DNA of 64,000 nt from Rostrohypoxylon terebratum (lineage: Eukaryota; Ascomycota; Sordariomycetes; Xylariales; Hypoxylaceae). Positions within the stretch are counted from its first letter, which is position 1. The number at the start of each line of letters is the position of its first letter. The DNA lies in contig MU385924.1 in assembly GCA_022497145.1 (NCBI GenBank), positions 107,419 through 171,418 on the forward strand, in the 5' to 3' direction. Position numbers and translations under genes: made by a program. Shown here piece after piece: positions 24,737 to 36,500 of this stretch. A model generated the notes under the pieces. The model was not told where the DNA came from. It saw nothing but the letters and a program-made list of their open reading frames with translations, and did not search any database.

Positions 24737-24808
24737 TAGCTTCACTCCGTTTCGATCAGAGGTCCTCCGGGTTATGAGCCCGGCGCGCTTCCACTGCGCC
24801 ATGAAGCT
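24737..24808 (-). tRNA. initiator tRNA-Met (CAT)
   Basis: A 72-nt cloverleaf folds on the minus strand: acceptor AGCTTCA/TGAAGCT (7 perfect pairs), D stem GCGC/GCGC, anticodon stem CCGGG/CCCGG with loop CTCATAA (anticodon CAT), variable AGGAC, T stem CTCTG/CGGAG, and T loop ATCGAAA. The A1-U72 first pair and an A in place of T54 with AUCGAAA are hallmarks of the eukaryotic cytoplasmic initiator rather than the elongator. There is no intron and CCA is not encoded. A T-run terminator follows. Confidence 0.93.
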
Positions 24809-27748
24809 TTGGTCACCTTATCCGATCTCTTCTCCATCAGGGGAGGATGTGGATGCGTGATGACAAACATTGTGCTGTTCTGTCTTATAACCTAACCCTG
24901 TCTGTCTTAGATGGCTGGATGGATAGATCACAACTTCATAGTGGACCTCTTCATCGCCATAACTCTCACGTCTTCGCTCCCGTACTACATACTTTGCCTG
25001 AATGATTATATTGTATAAGAACTACGGTAGCCAATGAGTCGTAAATATGCTTCTCAAGGTGCGCACATTTCCATATACCAAACTAAATTGGTATCTAATA
25101 TGCTATAAAGACTCTAGATTCCAAGGCAACATTTGTCCTGCGCTTCAATATGTACCTACCTAATGTCACAGGGTAGGAAGTAAAGTTAGAATATAAAACC
25201 TCACCACGTCATACTCATTGTAATATAAGAATATAGGCCGATAAGAGCGAGCGGTAGGTGGACAATCTGTCGCACGTTTAAGAGATGGTAGATGGCAGAC
25301 CGGCCTTGATTTTTGATATCTAGCTCCGTGGGTGAATATACTTAATACCGAACAACAATCGCACTGGGATTAACGGCAGCTCGTGAAACTGGAAAGATAA
25401 GACTCGGCGGTTTGTTAATCACTTGTTATGGCTGCTGTCGGCGGACCTATGATGTCAAAACTATAGATGGCCAGTGACTGAGTTGGGCAATGCTGCTGAT
25501 ACATGTACTCACAGCGGTACCATGGTAGATAAGCCCAAGACAACCTGTTGAAATATATTTGAATTGACGGTATTAAGTTTGATAATCTCTATGAGAATGT
25601 CTCTAATGATTAGGTGCGAAAATGAGGCAACTGAAGTATTGAGATTAGACATAAGTTAGCTGTACCAACCGAATTATCTTGAAGAGGATCACAAAAAGTT
25701 AATGAACAACTTCTAATAGGCCCAGCCTAGGATCTGTTGATCGGCTCCTAGCTACTGCGCCCCCGCTATTGGGTATTTGATTTGCCTGCCCTTTTTCAAG
25801 GGCCCAAGGTGCGATGCACTCGTTGGGACTCGAACCCTAAACCACCCGTTTCAGAGCAGTTGTTAGGACAGGAACAAGAAGGTGTCTGTGGAAACGTACA
25901 CCTTGACCATCGGAACGTTACGATCAAGCTGTTAGGATCCGCCGATGGAAAATTGGTACAGTATTGTGTTATTTAAGCCTCGAATAGGTACCTGGGTAGG
26001 TGACGAGTGGTTAGATCACCTGACTGGTAGGTAGATGGACTGACAGCACTGTGCAAGATAGTCGCTACCTAGTGTAGACAGTTACGCCAGTATCTACGGT
26101 GCCTCAGATACCAGACGGCTTAGCAGATAAGGAACAATCACTATTATCATAAGAAGCCACCAAACCAGCAAATGAGGGCATCTAGCGATGAAAGTTATGA
26201 TATGCGGCTATACATGAGAAACTTACAAACGCCCTTCAGACACCGGGAAATTAATGACTGCTCTTGATATATATCTATGCTTCTTCCCTTGAGCAAGCCA
26301 TATAGTAAAACACATTTCTACCCATGATAAGCTTAGAAGTGCTGTTAACATGTACCTGGGTATGGGGGCAAGGTCATTTCGAGGGCCCATCATAGTCCCT
26401 ACCTGACATCGATATCGAATAGGTGTTTTACTCGAATTTCAATTGAAATAGACCATCAACAGGCATGATTTATAGATATAATGTATATTAGCAGGTAGAG
26501 AAAAATATATCTAACCTCCTTTCTCGTAGCTCTCTGTCTGCCATCGCCTATTGGGCACATCTTGACGGGATCTACTTCCACCACACTTACCAACAAAGAA
26601 GAACATCCAAAGCAAATAAGTCAAGCAAACGAATCCTAATCCTCGACCGACCCTTATATGCAATAAAATAAACGATCAGTCAATCACCACCAATCGCCCA
26701 TTTCCCCAGAAACCGCCAAACACCACATCTTGGCGCAACTCACCGTGGTAGCAGCACCACCACAGCGCCATCCATCCCATCCAACCACACCACGCCGCAC
26801 GCAAATGTAGCGAGCGCAACTCCAACCGAACAGCCGCCCTACCATCCTACCACCCAACTACCGGCATCCGCATACATCCCCCCCCCCCCCCATCAAAGCC
26901 ATCAAAGCGCCAAATCAAACGGCCGGGGGAAAGCGGGTATTTAGTTCGCACGTTTTTCCCAACCTGCGGGCGGGAAAGTTTACCTAATATCTATTTTTAC
27001 CATTTTTACCTCTTCTACCGAACCCGGTACCGGAAAGCGCCAGAACCAGGTGCCTGGGAAAGTGGGAGTTGGCTGCTGCTGCTGCCGCTGCTGCTGGGGT
27101 TTGCGTCGGCATTCCGGGTAAGTGTTAAGCGAGTGGTCGCCGCCGCACGAAAATACGCCGGAACCGCCCTGGTTCTTGAAGGACCGAATCCAACTTCGAC
27201 GGCGACTCAATAAAATCACCAACCTTTCCTCCTTTCCTCCTTTCCTAATTTCATCAATTCATTTCATTTTTCAACTCGAAAATTTTCGGATTTTGAAAAG
27301 TTGAAAACAAAAAAGTTTCAATCGATGATGTAGCAAAGAACCAAACACATGATACGATGGCATTTTCTTTGTTATATTAGCGGCGCACTCCAAAACGGCA
27401 AAGTGTCAGTTTTGCGACCTATGCCTTCTGTCCTGATTCATTTCATCTTCTCATGTTCTAGCCTGGGTAACGACCAAAAAAAAAAATCGTTCCTCGTCAA
27501 ATTGTTACCTAGACCAGCCACAAGAGAGAGAAAAAAATTACCAACCAATTATTGCGCGGTGTGGGGTGTGGTCTCTCCTTTTTCCTTATCCAACCTTTTC
27601 TCTTCCACTGAAGCTGTCTGTCAGTTCCTCTATGATCTCGATAAATTGGAAGGAAAAACCCCGCGGAACTCCTGTCAATATCACCATCTATTCCTTTCTT
27701 GCCCCAAGATGCTCGCTACGTGAACGCTGCGAAAAGGAAGTTCCTCGC
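24809..27748. other. gene-free stretch with simple repeats
   Basis: No supported gene in 2.9 kb. It holds a run of 14 C at 26878-26891 and a CTG-rich triplet patch at 27072-27097, both low-complexity. A GGACTCGAACCC-type T-arm-like string occurs at 25823-25837 but lacks the rest of a tRNA. The CT-rich region around 27200-27700 lies downstream of the SDR gene. Confidence 0.5.
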
Positions 27749-29286
27749 TTAAGTGAGCGTGTAACCTCCGTCGACGCGGAGATCGGCACCAGTGACGTAC
27801 TGGCTGGCATCTGATAACAGGAAGGTGACTGGACCCATCAGGTCGTCGGGTTGTCCCATCTTACCCTGGGGGATAAGCGAGGTCCACTGCTTCTTCAGGT
27901 CCGGCTTTTCGTCAAGAATCTTCTCCGTGCTGTTGGAGAGATTTTGTTAGCTGCCGCTATTTTTGCTGTAAGGGGTTTGGTCGGGTACGTGGTAGGTACT
28001 ACTTACAGAGCTGTTAACATGTAACCGGGTGAAATGCAGTTCACACGGATACCCGCATGCGCCCACTCAACAGCGAGAGAGGCAGCCATATGTCGGACAG
28101 CAGCCTTGGCGGTGTTGTAAGGACTGGAAAACGGGATTCGTTAGTCTTGCCGGTTATCACAAATTGCGCCACCATCGCTCCGTGATTGGTGGATCGATTG
28201 GAGAGCAACTTACGCCTGGGGTTGGGGCACATTGACGATGGCGCCAGACATGCTTCCGATGAAGACCATGCTTCCGGGGCTCTTGCGCTCCATCAGGTGC
28301 TTGGCGACGGTGATAGCGAAGAGGTATGTACCGTCCACGTTAACGCTCCAGAGCTTGCGCATACGGTCGATCGGGTAATCGACAGCATTGTAGTTTTCGG
28401 TGAAACCGGCGCTGGTGACGAGATGGTCGATCTTTCCGTGCTGCTTGATGATATCGTCGATGCAGCCTTGCACCGAGTCGGCATCGGACACGTCGGCGTA
28501 GTGGGCGGTCACTTTGGGCACTCTGTGCGCGCCGGGGTTTTCCTTTCGGAACACCTCAACCAACTCAACGGCTTGGCGCTCGGCTTCCTCCTCTGTTTGG
28601 TTGGGAATGAACTGTCAGTATCCGCCTCCATAGTCGGCCATGACACACCGCAAGTCTCCATAAGTCACGCGTGTGGAGACTAATAAACTGGGGAGTATGT
28701 TCGGTGAAGGGGAGGATACGTTGGAAGGGAAAAAGTTTTTTGGTGGAGCTAGAATTGCGACCGCCGCAAAATTTTTGCGAATGGGCCGGAAATTACTTGC
28801 AGAGTGATGGGACGACGACGGGAGAAGACTGAAGGTTGAAGGTTGAAGGTCGAAGAACGAAGAATAGACGAATAACTTACTGTTCATATCGACAATGGCC
28901 AAATTAGCACCGCTAATAACCATGCCTTGGCCCATGACGAGTCCGAGTCCTCGAGCACCACCAGTAACAACGCCAACTTTGCCCTCCAAAGAGAATGAAG
29001 CGAGAGTTCGCTTCATGTGGAAACCACCACGACCTTGGACGGGGGTGGAGGAAGGGAGGGCGTCTTCCTCGGGATACTCGACGGTGATACTATCGTCGGT
29101 ACGAGCGAACGCACCAGGAGGAGGTGCGGTATGCTTCTTATCCTTGTTGTCGGCATTGTTGAGAGGGTTGTTGTTGTTGTGCAGGAAAGCGGCGCTGGCA
29201 GGTAGAGTGGTGGCTCGAGGGATAGTAGCTCTACTGGCCGAACCGGCAGCTCGCGCCGTCGCGCGTGCCAAGTTTCGGGATAACAT
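27749..29286 (-). CDS. SDR-family polyol/ketose dehydrogenase with mitochondrial-type presequence (arabinitol/mannitol dehydrogenase-like)
   Basis: NAD(P)-dependent short-chain dehydrogenase of the group with fungal mannitol, D-arabinitol and L-xylulose/sorbose reductases. Four minus-strand exons (28881-29286, 28214-28592, 28007-28123, 27749-27929) give 360 aa; introns are 288, 90 and 77 nt, and the phases close. The N-terminus MLSRNLARATARAAGSASRA is Arg/Ala-rich without acids, like a mitochondrial targeting peptide; the Rossmann domain starts only near residue 98. The cofactor motif TGGARGLG is at 108-115; the catalytic triad is Ser251, Tyr264 and Lys268 (YNTAK); it ends with a typical DGGYTLT. 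Family members are usually about 266 aa, so the extra ~95 residues are the presequence plus linker. The substrate cannot be told from sequence; polyol oxidation is my best guess. Confidence 0.88.
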
Positions 29287-29946
29287 TGTGTGATATGAAT
29301 GTGAGGTAGAGATATGTATAAGAATGTAGGTATGTCCAAGGGTTTTGAAAGAAGGGCGGAGGGTAGAAGGTAAAAGGTGAGGAATTAAATAGAATTGGTG
29401 TGTCGCCGATCTAGGAGGTTTATAGGAAGAAAAGAGATATTAAGTAGGGATATATCTGAGCTGTCAGCTACTGATATACTTATGTGAATACAATGTTGAT
29501 GGAGACTTGAGTTAAGTAAGAGGCGTCGGTTGGTTATGCGAGTGATGTATACCTAGAAAACCGAGAGCTTCAAGTTTGCACAAACCAGTTCCAAGGTTGA
29601 CGTTGACGGTGGTCGAATAGATTGGACAATGGCTGAATCCAGACAAATGACGTATGCGCGTTGTCTAATGCTAATGCTTGAGTAGGTAGGTATCGTCAAA
29701 ATGGAGCTCTATACCGCTTTTAGAATGTTCAGAATCAATATTTTCTGACTTGGTCTCTTCTACGGTATTGTGGGATGCAACGAGGTATTTGTATGGAAAA
29801 AGAAAAGGAGAACAAGTTGGGAAGTGCTCAGATGAGCGTGGACATGGACAACAAAAAGAGACAGTGGGAGACACGAGGAAAAACTAAACCACCGCCCAAG
29901 AAAAAAAAAGGTCACCTGCACGGGGGACCGTCGAAAAACTCACGAT

Positions 29947-29974
29947 GCTCCAGGGCTCCAGGGCTCCAGGGCTC
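29947..29974. repeat. tandem 8-mer repeat (GCTCCAGG)x3.5
   Basis: Three and a half perfect copies of an octamer, about 660 bp upstream of the SDR start. Confidence 0.85.
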
Positions 29975-30013
29975 ACTAACAATTATTTTTCAATTATTTT
30001 TTTTTCTTTTACA

Positions 30014-30034
30014 GGTGACGGGTGACGGGTGACG
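30014..30034. repeat. tandem 7-mer repeat (GGTGACG)x3
   Basis: Three perfect copies of a heptamer, 40 bp from the octamer repeat and separated from it by a T-rich tract. Confidence 0.85.
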
Positions 30035-30504
30035 GATGAAAGACGTACTCATGTACCACCTTGGAGTTGTCTGCCCAGTGGTCAAAAAGCTCCGAGTACG
30101 TACCTCTCTCAGCGCTGATGGCAGCCACTTCCCCAGTGAACGTTCAAATGGTAGTATTGTACCGTAGAACAAGAAACAACCTTGAAATGTACCTGGGTCT
30201 AAGCTTCCTTACCGGTAGTGGAGCACCCCTCCTACCTCCTACCCTCCTTACCTTACCCCCTGCTCCCTACCTCTTTCCTACTAGGCGGCTCTAGGTAAGT
30301 ACTAGCAGCAGCAGCACTGAGTGTTCCAAGGTTGTATTGATGGAACCTTTAGTACCGACGTACCGATCCTACGATGGCAATACACACCTAGTAGTAGCAG
30401 CCATAGGTGGAAGCAGCCATCAGAACATTAATGGATTTAACGTTTAATAATGGAGGGTTGGAGGGGCATTACGACCGGTCCTGGAACGTTAGTATCCAAA
30501 GCTT

Positions 30505-30635
30505 AGGACCAGAGAGAAAGTGCCCTATGTACTAATAGTACCGTGATACACTGTATAGATCCCGGTTTTTGATTGGTCAATCGGGACAGTGTATTACGGT
30601 GCCATTAATACATGGGGCACTTTCTCTCTGGTCCT
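30505..30635. mobile_element. MITE-like imperfect hairpin
   Basis: The outer arms start AGGACCAGAGAGAAAGTGCC on the left and are mirrored by GGCACTTTCTCTCTGGTCCT on the right. The pairing extends inward with a few mismatches (ATGTACTAAT against ATTAATACAT, ACCGTGATACACTGT against ACAGTGTATTACGGT) to a short central loop near 30562-30580. Most arm mismatches are transitions. Length and symmetry suggest a small non-autonomous inverted-repeat element (MITE) or a fold-back repeat. No convincing target-site duplication is seen. Confidence 0.6.
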
Positions 30636-33586
30636 TCTGCCAGGTAGGTGCCTTCTAGGCACATTTTGGTGGGGAACTATGTTCTGGAAGGCCCTTTCTA
30701 GACCTTCTGAGACTTTTAAGAACTGCCAAACGACTGAAACTTCGAATGGCTAGACCAGTCTTATCCTATCCCATCCTCATCCTCATTCTCATCCTACCCT
30801 CACAATGTGGACGATATGTATGTGACATATGAGCTGTTACCCTATCAATATCCCCATCTTCATCACGGACACACCAAGACCATACCAAACATTCTTAGGT
30901 GCAGACAGGGAACGCAGTCTTCATCCATCATGTGTACATCGATGTATGTACGAATCCTCGTTTCCTCGTTCGTCCAACATCCATATCCAAAATCCATTCA
31001 CATAATCCATATATTCCATAAGATCCATATTAGTTTATCATCCTAAATCAGCTTTCGTACACCGAATTACGACAAAGGAAGATCAGGATGCCACCGCCAA
31101 AAATCCATGACCGTCTGTAATCAGCCAATGTCAAGCTCCAGACACCGACATGTGGGCGGTTCGCACTGATAGAGCCTAGTTCACTCCCTGTCCGAAGCTC
31201 CCCAAGCTTTTTATTTATTTTTTGGCATTTTTTTCGCTTTCCAAGCTTTCCTCGCAGCTTTTCGTCAGGGGTGGTGGACCACCTTAAGCACAGCGCTGCA
31301 GCATCACTGAACTAAGACGTCTCGGCCCCGCAAAATCCCATCAATATAACCCACCAAGAGACCTTAACTTGGAACGTTAGTGTATTCTAGCGTATTAATC
31401 TACACTGCATAGTGCTACAAGCCTATAACACTAACATCCATATCCATTCAGATTCAGATGGGAGAAGAGGCCAAAAAAGCCAACTAGGAAACGCACCGGG
31501 CGCGCTCGCCTACGCCGTACACGTAGCTGCTAGGCCGCTTCCGGTGTGAGATTGGATGCGTATGTGGATATGCGAGCGATCGATAATGTAGCCGCTTGTC
31601 ATACTACATCCACCTACGTCCACCAGCATCCATCATCCACCATCCACGGAAATCATCACGTACGCGGCACGCAGTACAATCAATGGATACCGCATACGCA
31701 CATGCTACATACATACCTACCTAGCTACACACATTGAAGTACATAATGTACGCATTGTACAGACGGAATCCATAAGTAGGGCATGAACCCATCGCTACTA
31801 TGCTTGCTTCGATGCTGCCATGACCCATCGGAAGCGGGAACTATCTTCGTGGGATTTGCTGTCGCTCACTTGCCTACACTACTCAGCCTGCCTGCCCAGC
31901 CTACCGCCATCTCCAGTACCGGACACCTTACCTCATGATTTATCTACCACGTTAGCACTTTAGAGAGTGACTGTCTTCCCATCGTCACCGCAGCCCAGCT
32001 TACGTCCCTGGTCCGTCCCCCGTAAATCGATGTCTGTTTGAGTCTAGTCCCCATATTAAATTGTCCAACAGCGCACCACAATTGCGCAGGTCGATAACAT
32101 CATTCCCATTTCCCTAGGTACCCATCTAACCTACATCATACATCTCGTCTATTCTGCCACTTACTCATTTACTCACACATCTGCATATTCACCTAGGTCC
32201 AGAGTCGCACTTCCTCACCTGTTCGACAAACTTCGTTGTGCAAGTGTTCCGGTCTCGTGGTAATCTATTTGTTACAGTTGTATTGCTGAGACTCCTACGT
32301 GTCTATCTCGCCCTCGGTACAGCAGTAATATAATATCACCTTATTACTCAGCCCCAAGGGGGCGACTTACCAAACTGTACAGGTACTTATTTGCGCAATA
32401 GGACACCTCTCCGCCGCCTCCGGTGTTCCCGAGGTCACGATGTCACGATGGCTTTTTTGTCCCCAATCGAATCCTTCCTTTTTTTCTCGCTCAGTTTTCA
32501 ATTTTTCATGGCATGGGGCAACACGAAGCGTGGGGGTTGGCTTGGTCTTTGCCCTACCCCGTCTTACGCTAGTTCAAAAGGTCCGGGCTCACGATAGCTT
32601 CTAGTAGTGCTTGCCCCGTCCCCCCTCTTCCCCGGCTTTTAAGTTAAGATCGAGTAATTAAAATAAGACGGATCCAAATCGTTGAGTTGACTGCTCTCTT
32701 TTTTCTTTTGGGAGCTAGTATAAAAGTTGAGTGAGGCTAAATTAAGCTAAGTACCTAGGCATCGCTTTTTATTTCTCCTGCCTCGTCTTTTCCTTGTCTT
32801 CATCAGCCATCTTCGCGTATACTAGCCAGCTGCGCATTTTTATCTATTTTTCCTCTTTCCATTTCCTGCAAGGCAGTGTTCGTGTACGCTGTTGGTATCA
32901 CGCTCTGAAGCCTCGAGGAAAAGAGAGTTGATTTGAGCGTGAGAGCAATTAAATCCCGCGCGCTAAGGTACACGATCGACCCCGCCCTTTGAAACGCGTG
33001 ATTTCTTACGAGGGAACTCTGCATCTCTGCATAATGTAATACATATGTGTGTGCGTCTGCTTGTATACGCACCCTCCCTATCCTTATCCAAGAAAAACCA
33101 TGGCGGTAATAATAAAAGCGAAGAAAAAAAGGGGTAGGTAATTAGTGATAAAAGAAATTCATTCGCCCTCGTAAGTATCAAGGGGCTGGGCGTTTCTAAT
33201 GTAGCTAGCTACGCTGCAGGCGCGAGCTTATGTCCGGGTCCTCGCGTGCGCGGCACACGCATACACACATGGATGATAAGTAAGTAAGTACACACAAGAA
33301 AATGGGTATCAACTTTAGAATATTATTGCTGGTGCCCTGTCAGAGGGCTTTCCGAACCCTCTTGGCCGGATCCGAAACTCCCGTGGGTCCCCGATGGTAG
33401 TAAAAAGGAACAAAGTGAAAGCTGTGGTTGTTGTGGTGGTGATGGATGTGATTCGCGATGATAGCCGACGCGCCGTAGCTATTAATCGGCTGGACGGAAA
33501 CACCCTTTCTTCTTCGTTAATACATTACGTTGGTGCTGATGCGGCGGCTGTTGCTGCTGCGTCGCTTCGATATTGCTGGACGTTTT

Positions 33587-36500
33587 CTAATCGTCTAGCC
33601 GAAACATTCGGCGCAGCGCCCCGAACTTCTTTTTCTTCTTCTGCTGTTGTGGCTGTGGTTGGTATCCCATGAGCCCGTCCACAGTCAGGTTGTCTCGTTC
33701 GTCATCGTACGCGGTCGGCGGTCCGAAACTCGTGGTCCGTCTCCCGCCGCCGCTGGTACCCGGTCTCTGGGCAGCCGGACCCGCGACGCTGCCTCGTTGG
33801 TCGAGGAGGTTGCCCGCTGAATTGGATCGCTTGACATTTACGCTGGCGTTCTCGCCCTCGCCGAGCTCGCTCAGCGGCCAGCTGTCGCTGTTTCTCTTCA
33901 GCGAGTTCCGCTTCTGCAAACGTGGGCTGGACGGGTGGTCGCCTCGGAGGTCTCGCAGCTGCTCGCTGCTCCGCTCGAGCCTGGTATCGCGCCGCGCGGC
34001 GCTTTCCGTCGGCTCGGAACGCTGGATCTTGCTCGTCGCGTCTGCTTTCCTGTTGCGTCTTAGGATCCCCATGAGCGAGCTACGTCTTTCTTTGCCTGGC
34101 GTCGCGGGCGTCGACACGGACGTGTTGAAACTGCCGCGGCCGGAACGCGATCGCGTTAGCGTGCCCGTCCCGAGCGCCGACGCGTTCTGGCGCGCGTACC
34201 CCCCGCCGAGGGAGGGTCGGCGTCGCGGGCTCTGTAGGGGGCTCGGCATTATGTCGTCGTCGCTGTCGGGGAGCTCGGGCGAATCCTCGTCTACCTCCTG
34301 AACGGGCGTGGATTTCCTAAAGCTGGGTACGCCGTTGGCGGTGGAAGGCCGGAGAGTCCCTCTTGAGAGCGGACGATCTCGTGACGACGAAGTAGGTCGG
34401 ATTTTATCCTCGTCGCTCGAGTCCTCGAAACGACTTCGGAAGCCGGCGGTTATGTCCTCGCCTTCATCGCTCGAGTCGCCGAGACGGCTTGTCTTTTTGG
34501 AACGCTTCGAAGCAGGGCCCTTGTTTGATCGGCCGAATGATGGGAAGTGGATGGATGGGAGAATCCTGTCTTGGCTAGACACGCTGCTAGATCGCAAGGT
34601 CCGGCGCATCGGAGGCGCGGCAATTCCGCCTACGGCGTTGCTTGTTAAGCTCTGCTGGTATGAGCCTGTCGGGGATAGCGATCGTAGGCTGAATCGTCCG
34701 GAACCTTTGGGCGCTTCTTGTGCCTGATGGGAAGATAACGGACGCATCGAATTACGGAAGCCGAAGCTCGGGTTGCGCGCCGCGCGGGTGCGTTTAAAAC
34801 TGCTGTCGCTTGCATCTGACCCGCGACGTTGTAGAGGAGGTTTATCGTTAGGTAAGGAACTTCCGAGCTTATTTGTTTGCGATACTGGAGGAGCAGCAGA
34901 AGCGTTTTGGCGTTGGTTTGGTTTTGATGTGGTAGTCGTAGGTATTTCACGCGACGAGGTCCGACGTGTGGCAGATTGGTTGACCTGCCCTATTTCAGAT
35001 TGAGGTCTCATTGTCTTTCGAAGCCCATCTGCCTGCTTGGGTTTGTCTCCGCGTAAGGACGTGCGCATTCGCGTTGCTGGCTGAGGATTGGTGGGCTCGG
35101 GATTAGGCGTCGAAAGAGGCCGACTCTTCGGTTTCTTTTCTTCGTTGACGAATTGTATAGGCTCTGCTAGCGTTTTTGGTGGTTGAGACTGAATTCCAGG
35201 AGTTGCTTGCTGTTGCTGCTGTTGCTGCTGCTGTTGTGCGGTTTTCTTCTTGTTACTGTTTCTCCTAACAGGGTGTAGGACATCTTCCTCGTCACCTTCC
35301 GTTCCAGCCTCTTCCATTGCTTCACGCTCAAGCTGTAGTCTTTTCTCGGCAGTCAAGCTGCGCCAAAACGCCTTTGCTTGTTCCCAATCATTCCCCTGTA
35401 TCGATTCTGGAGCTTTCATGGCGGCGTCAGGTTGCTTATTGATTTTGGGCTGCTGAGATAATTTGGAGAGTGGAGACGAAGGAATTTCGCTGATAGGTTT
35501 CTCGACAACGGCGTTCAAAGACATAAAACCGTCGCCCTCTAGATCGGGGAGATCCTCATACGCATCGCTGTATATACTCGAGTCCGTAGAATCGTCGTTT
35601 TCTACGTCTAAAGGTGCTGCTGTAGAAAGTATAGTCTGGGGAAGTGCCTCAATTTGGACGGGTTGTATTGTGGCCTTTGGCTCAAAGATGGTATTGTCTT
35701 CGGCTTCATTGGGCTTATTTTGAGCGCCACGAATTATTTCCGGTCCATCATTTGGGAACCCGCCCGGGACATCAAAGTAGGGGCCTGATGGGTTTGGGGC
35801 CAAAGTACTTTTCTCCGGAATTTTTGGGCTAGGTTGGATAATAGCAATTTGAGGAACTTCTGGCGATGGTAGATAGATATCGTCCAGTACTCTCTTCGAC
35901 TCTGCAAGTCTCTCAATAATGGTTGAATTGTTTTGCGAGTTATCCGCAGTCTCTAGTTGGGTAGCTTGAGTGCTGGGAATTTCCTCTGTATCGCTTCCTC
36001 CGGCAACGCTGTTAAGCAGGTCGTCAGAATCAGAGCTGACAACGCTGTCTGACATGTAACCGCTTCCTTCGACGGAAGTCACAACGGGAGGTAATGGTTC
36101 TCTAAACCTTGAGATGTTTGGTGCATTCCGCGAAGTTTGGGCTTGAGAAAATATCGAACCTATAGCCTGGTCGCTTGACTGCCCTAAAGATAGTTCTTCG
36201 GGCTTCCCTGTATCACTCAGTCCGCCGGAGGTAGAAGGACGAGTATCTGATGATGATGGTGTTTCGGAGGGTGGCTCATAAGGCCGCACAAGTGGCCTCT
36301 CGCCGGTTTCTTTCGTTTTCTTCTCTCTAATGCTACCAAAGCTTGGTAATGCGGGACGCGGCTTCATGATTTCGTCGTCCTCGAGAGTAAATTCTCTCCT
36401 CTTACCTCGCCCGATGTTGCTATACCAAGGTCGCTTGGTCTGCTGTGGACTTGGCGGAGCAGACTCGTCTGTATCTCCCGTTGGAGCGGATTCTCCTACT

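Larger units (their letters stand above)
29287..33586. other. large gene-free region with repeats and a hairpin element
   Basis: This is 4.3 kb between the SDR start and the 3' end of the next minus-strand gene. It contains two short minisatellites and a 131-bp hairpin (listed separately). The rest shows CATCC/CCTAC-rich low-complexity DNA with no frame carrying a recognisable domain. Regulatory RNA cannot be judged by eye. Confidence 0.45.

Noticed and set aside
25823..25837. T-arm-like string (GGGTTCGAGTCCCAA on the minus strand) suggesting a tRNA
   Set aside because: No matching 7-bp acceptor stem or D arm lies at the right distance on the minus strand, so no cloverleaf can be drawn.
33669..34301. 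210-aa frame on the + strand
   Set aside because: Antisense of the Ser/Arg-rich C-terminal part of the large disordered protein.
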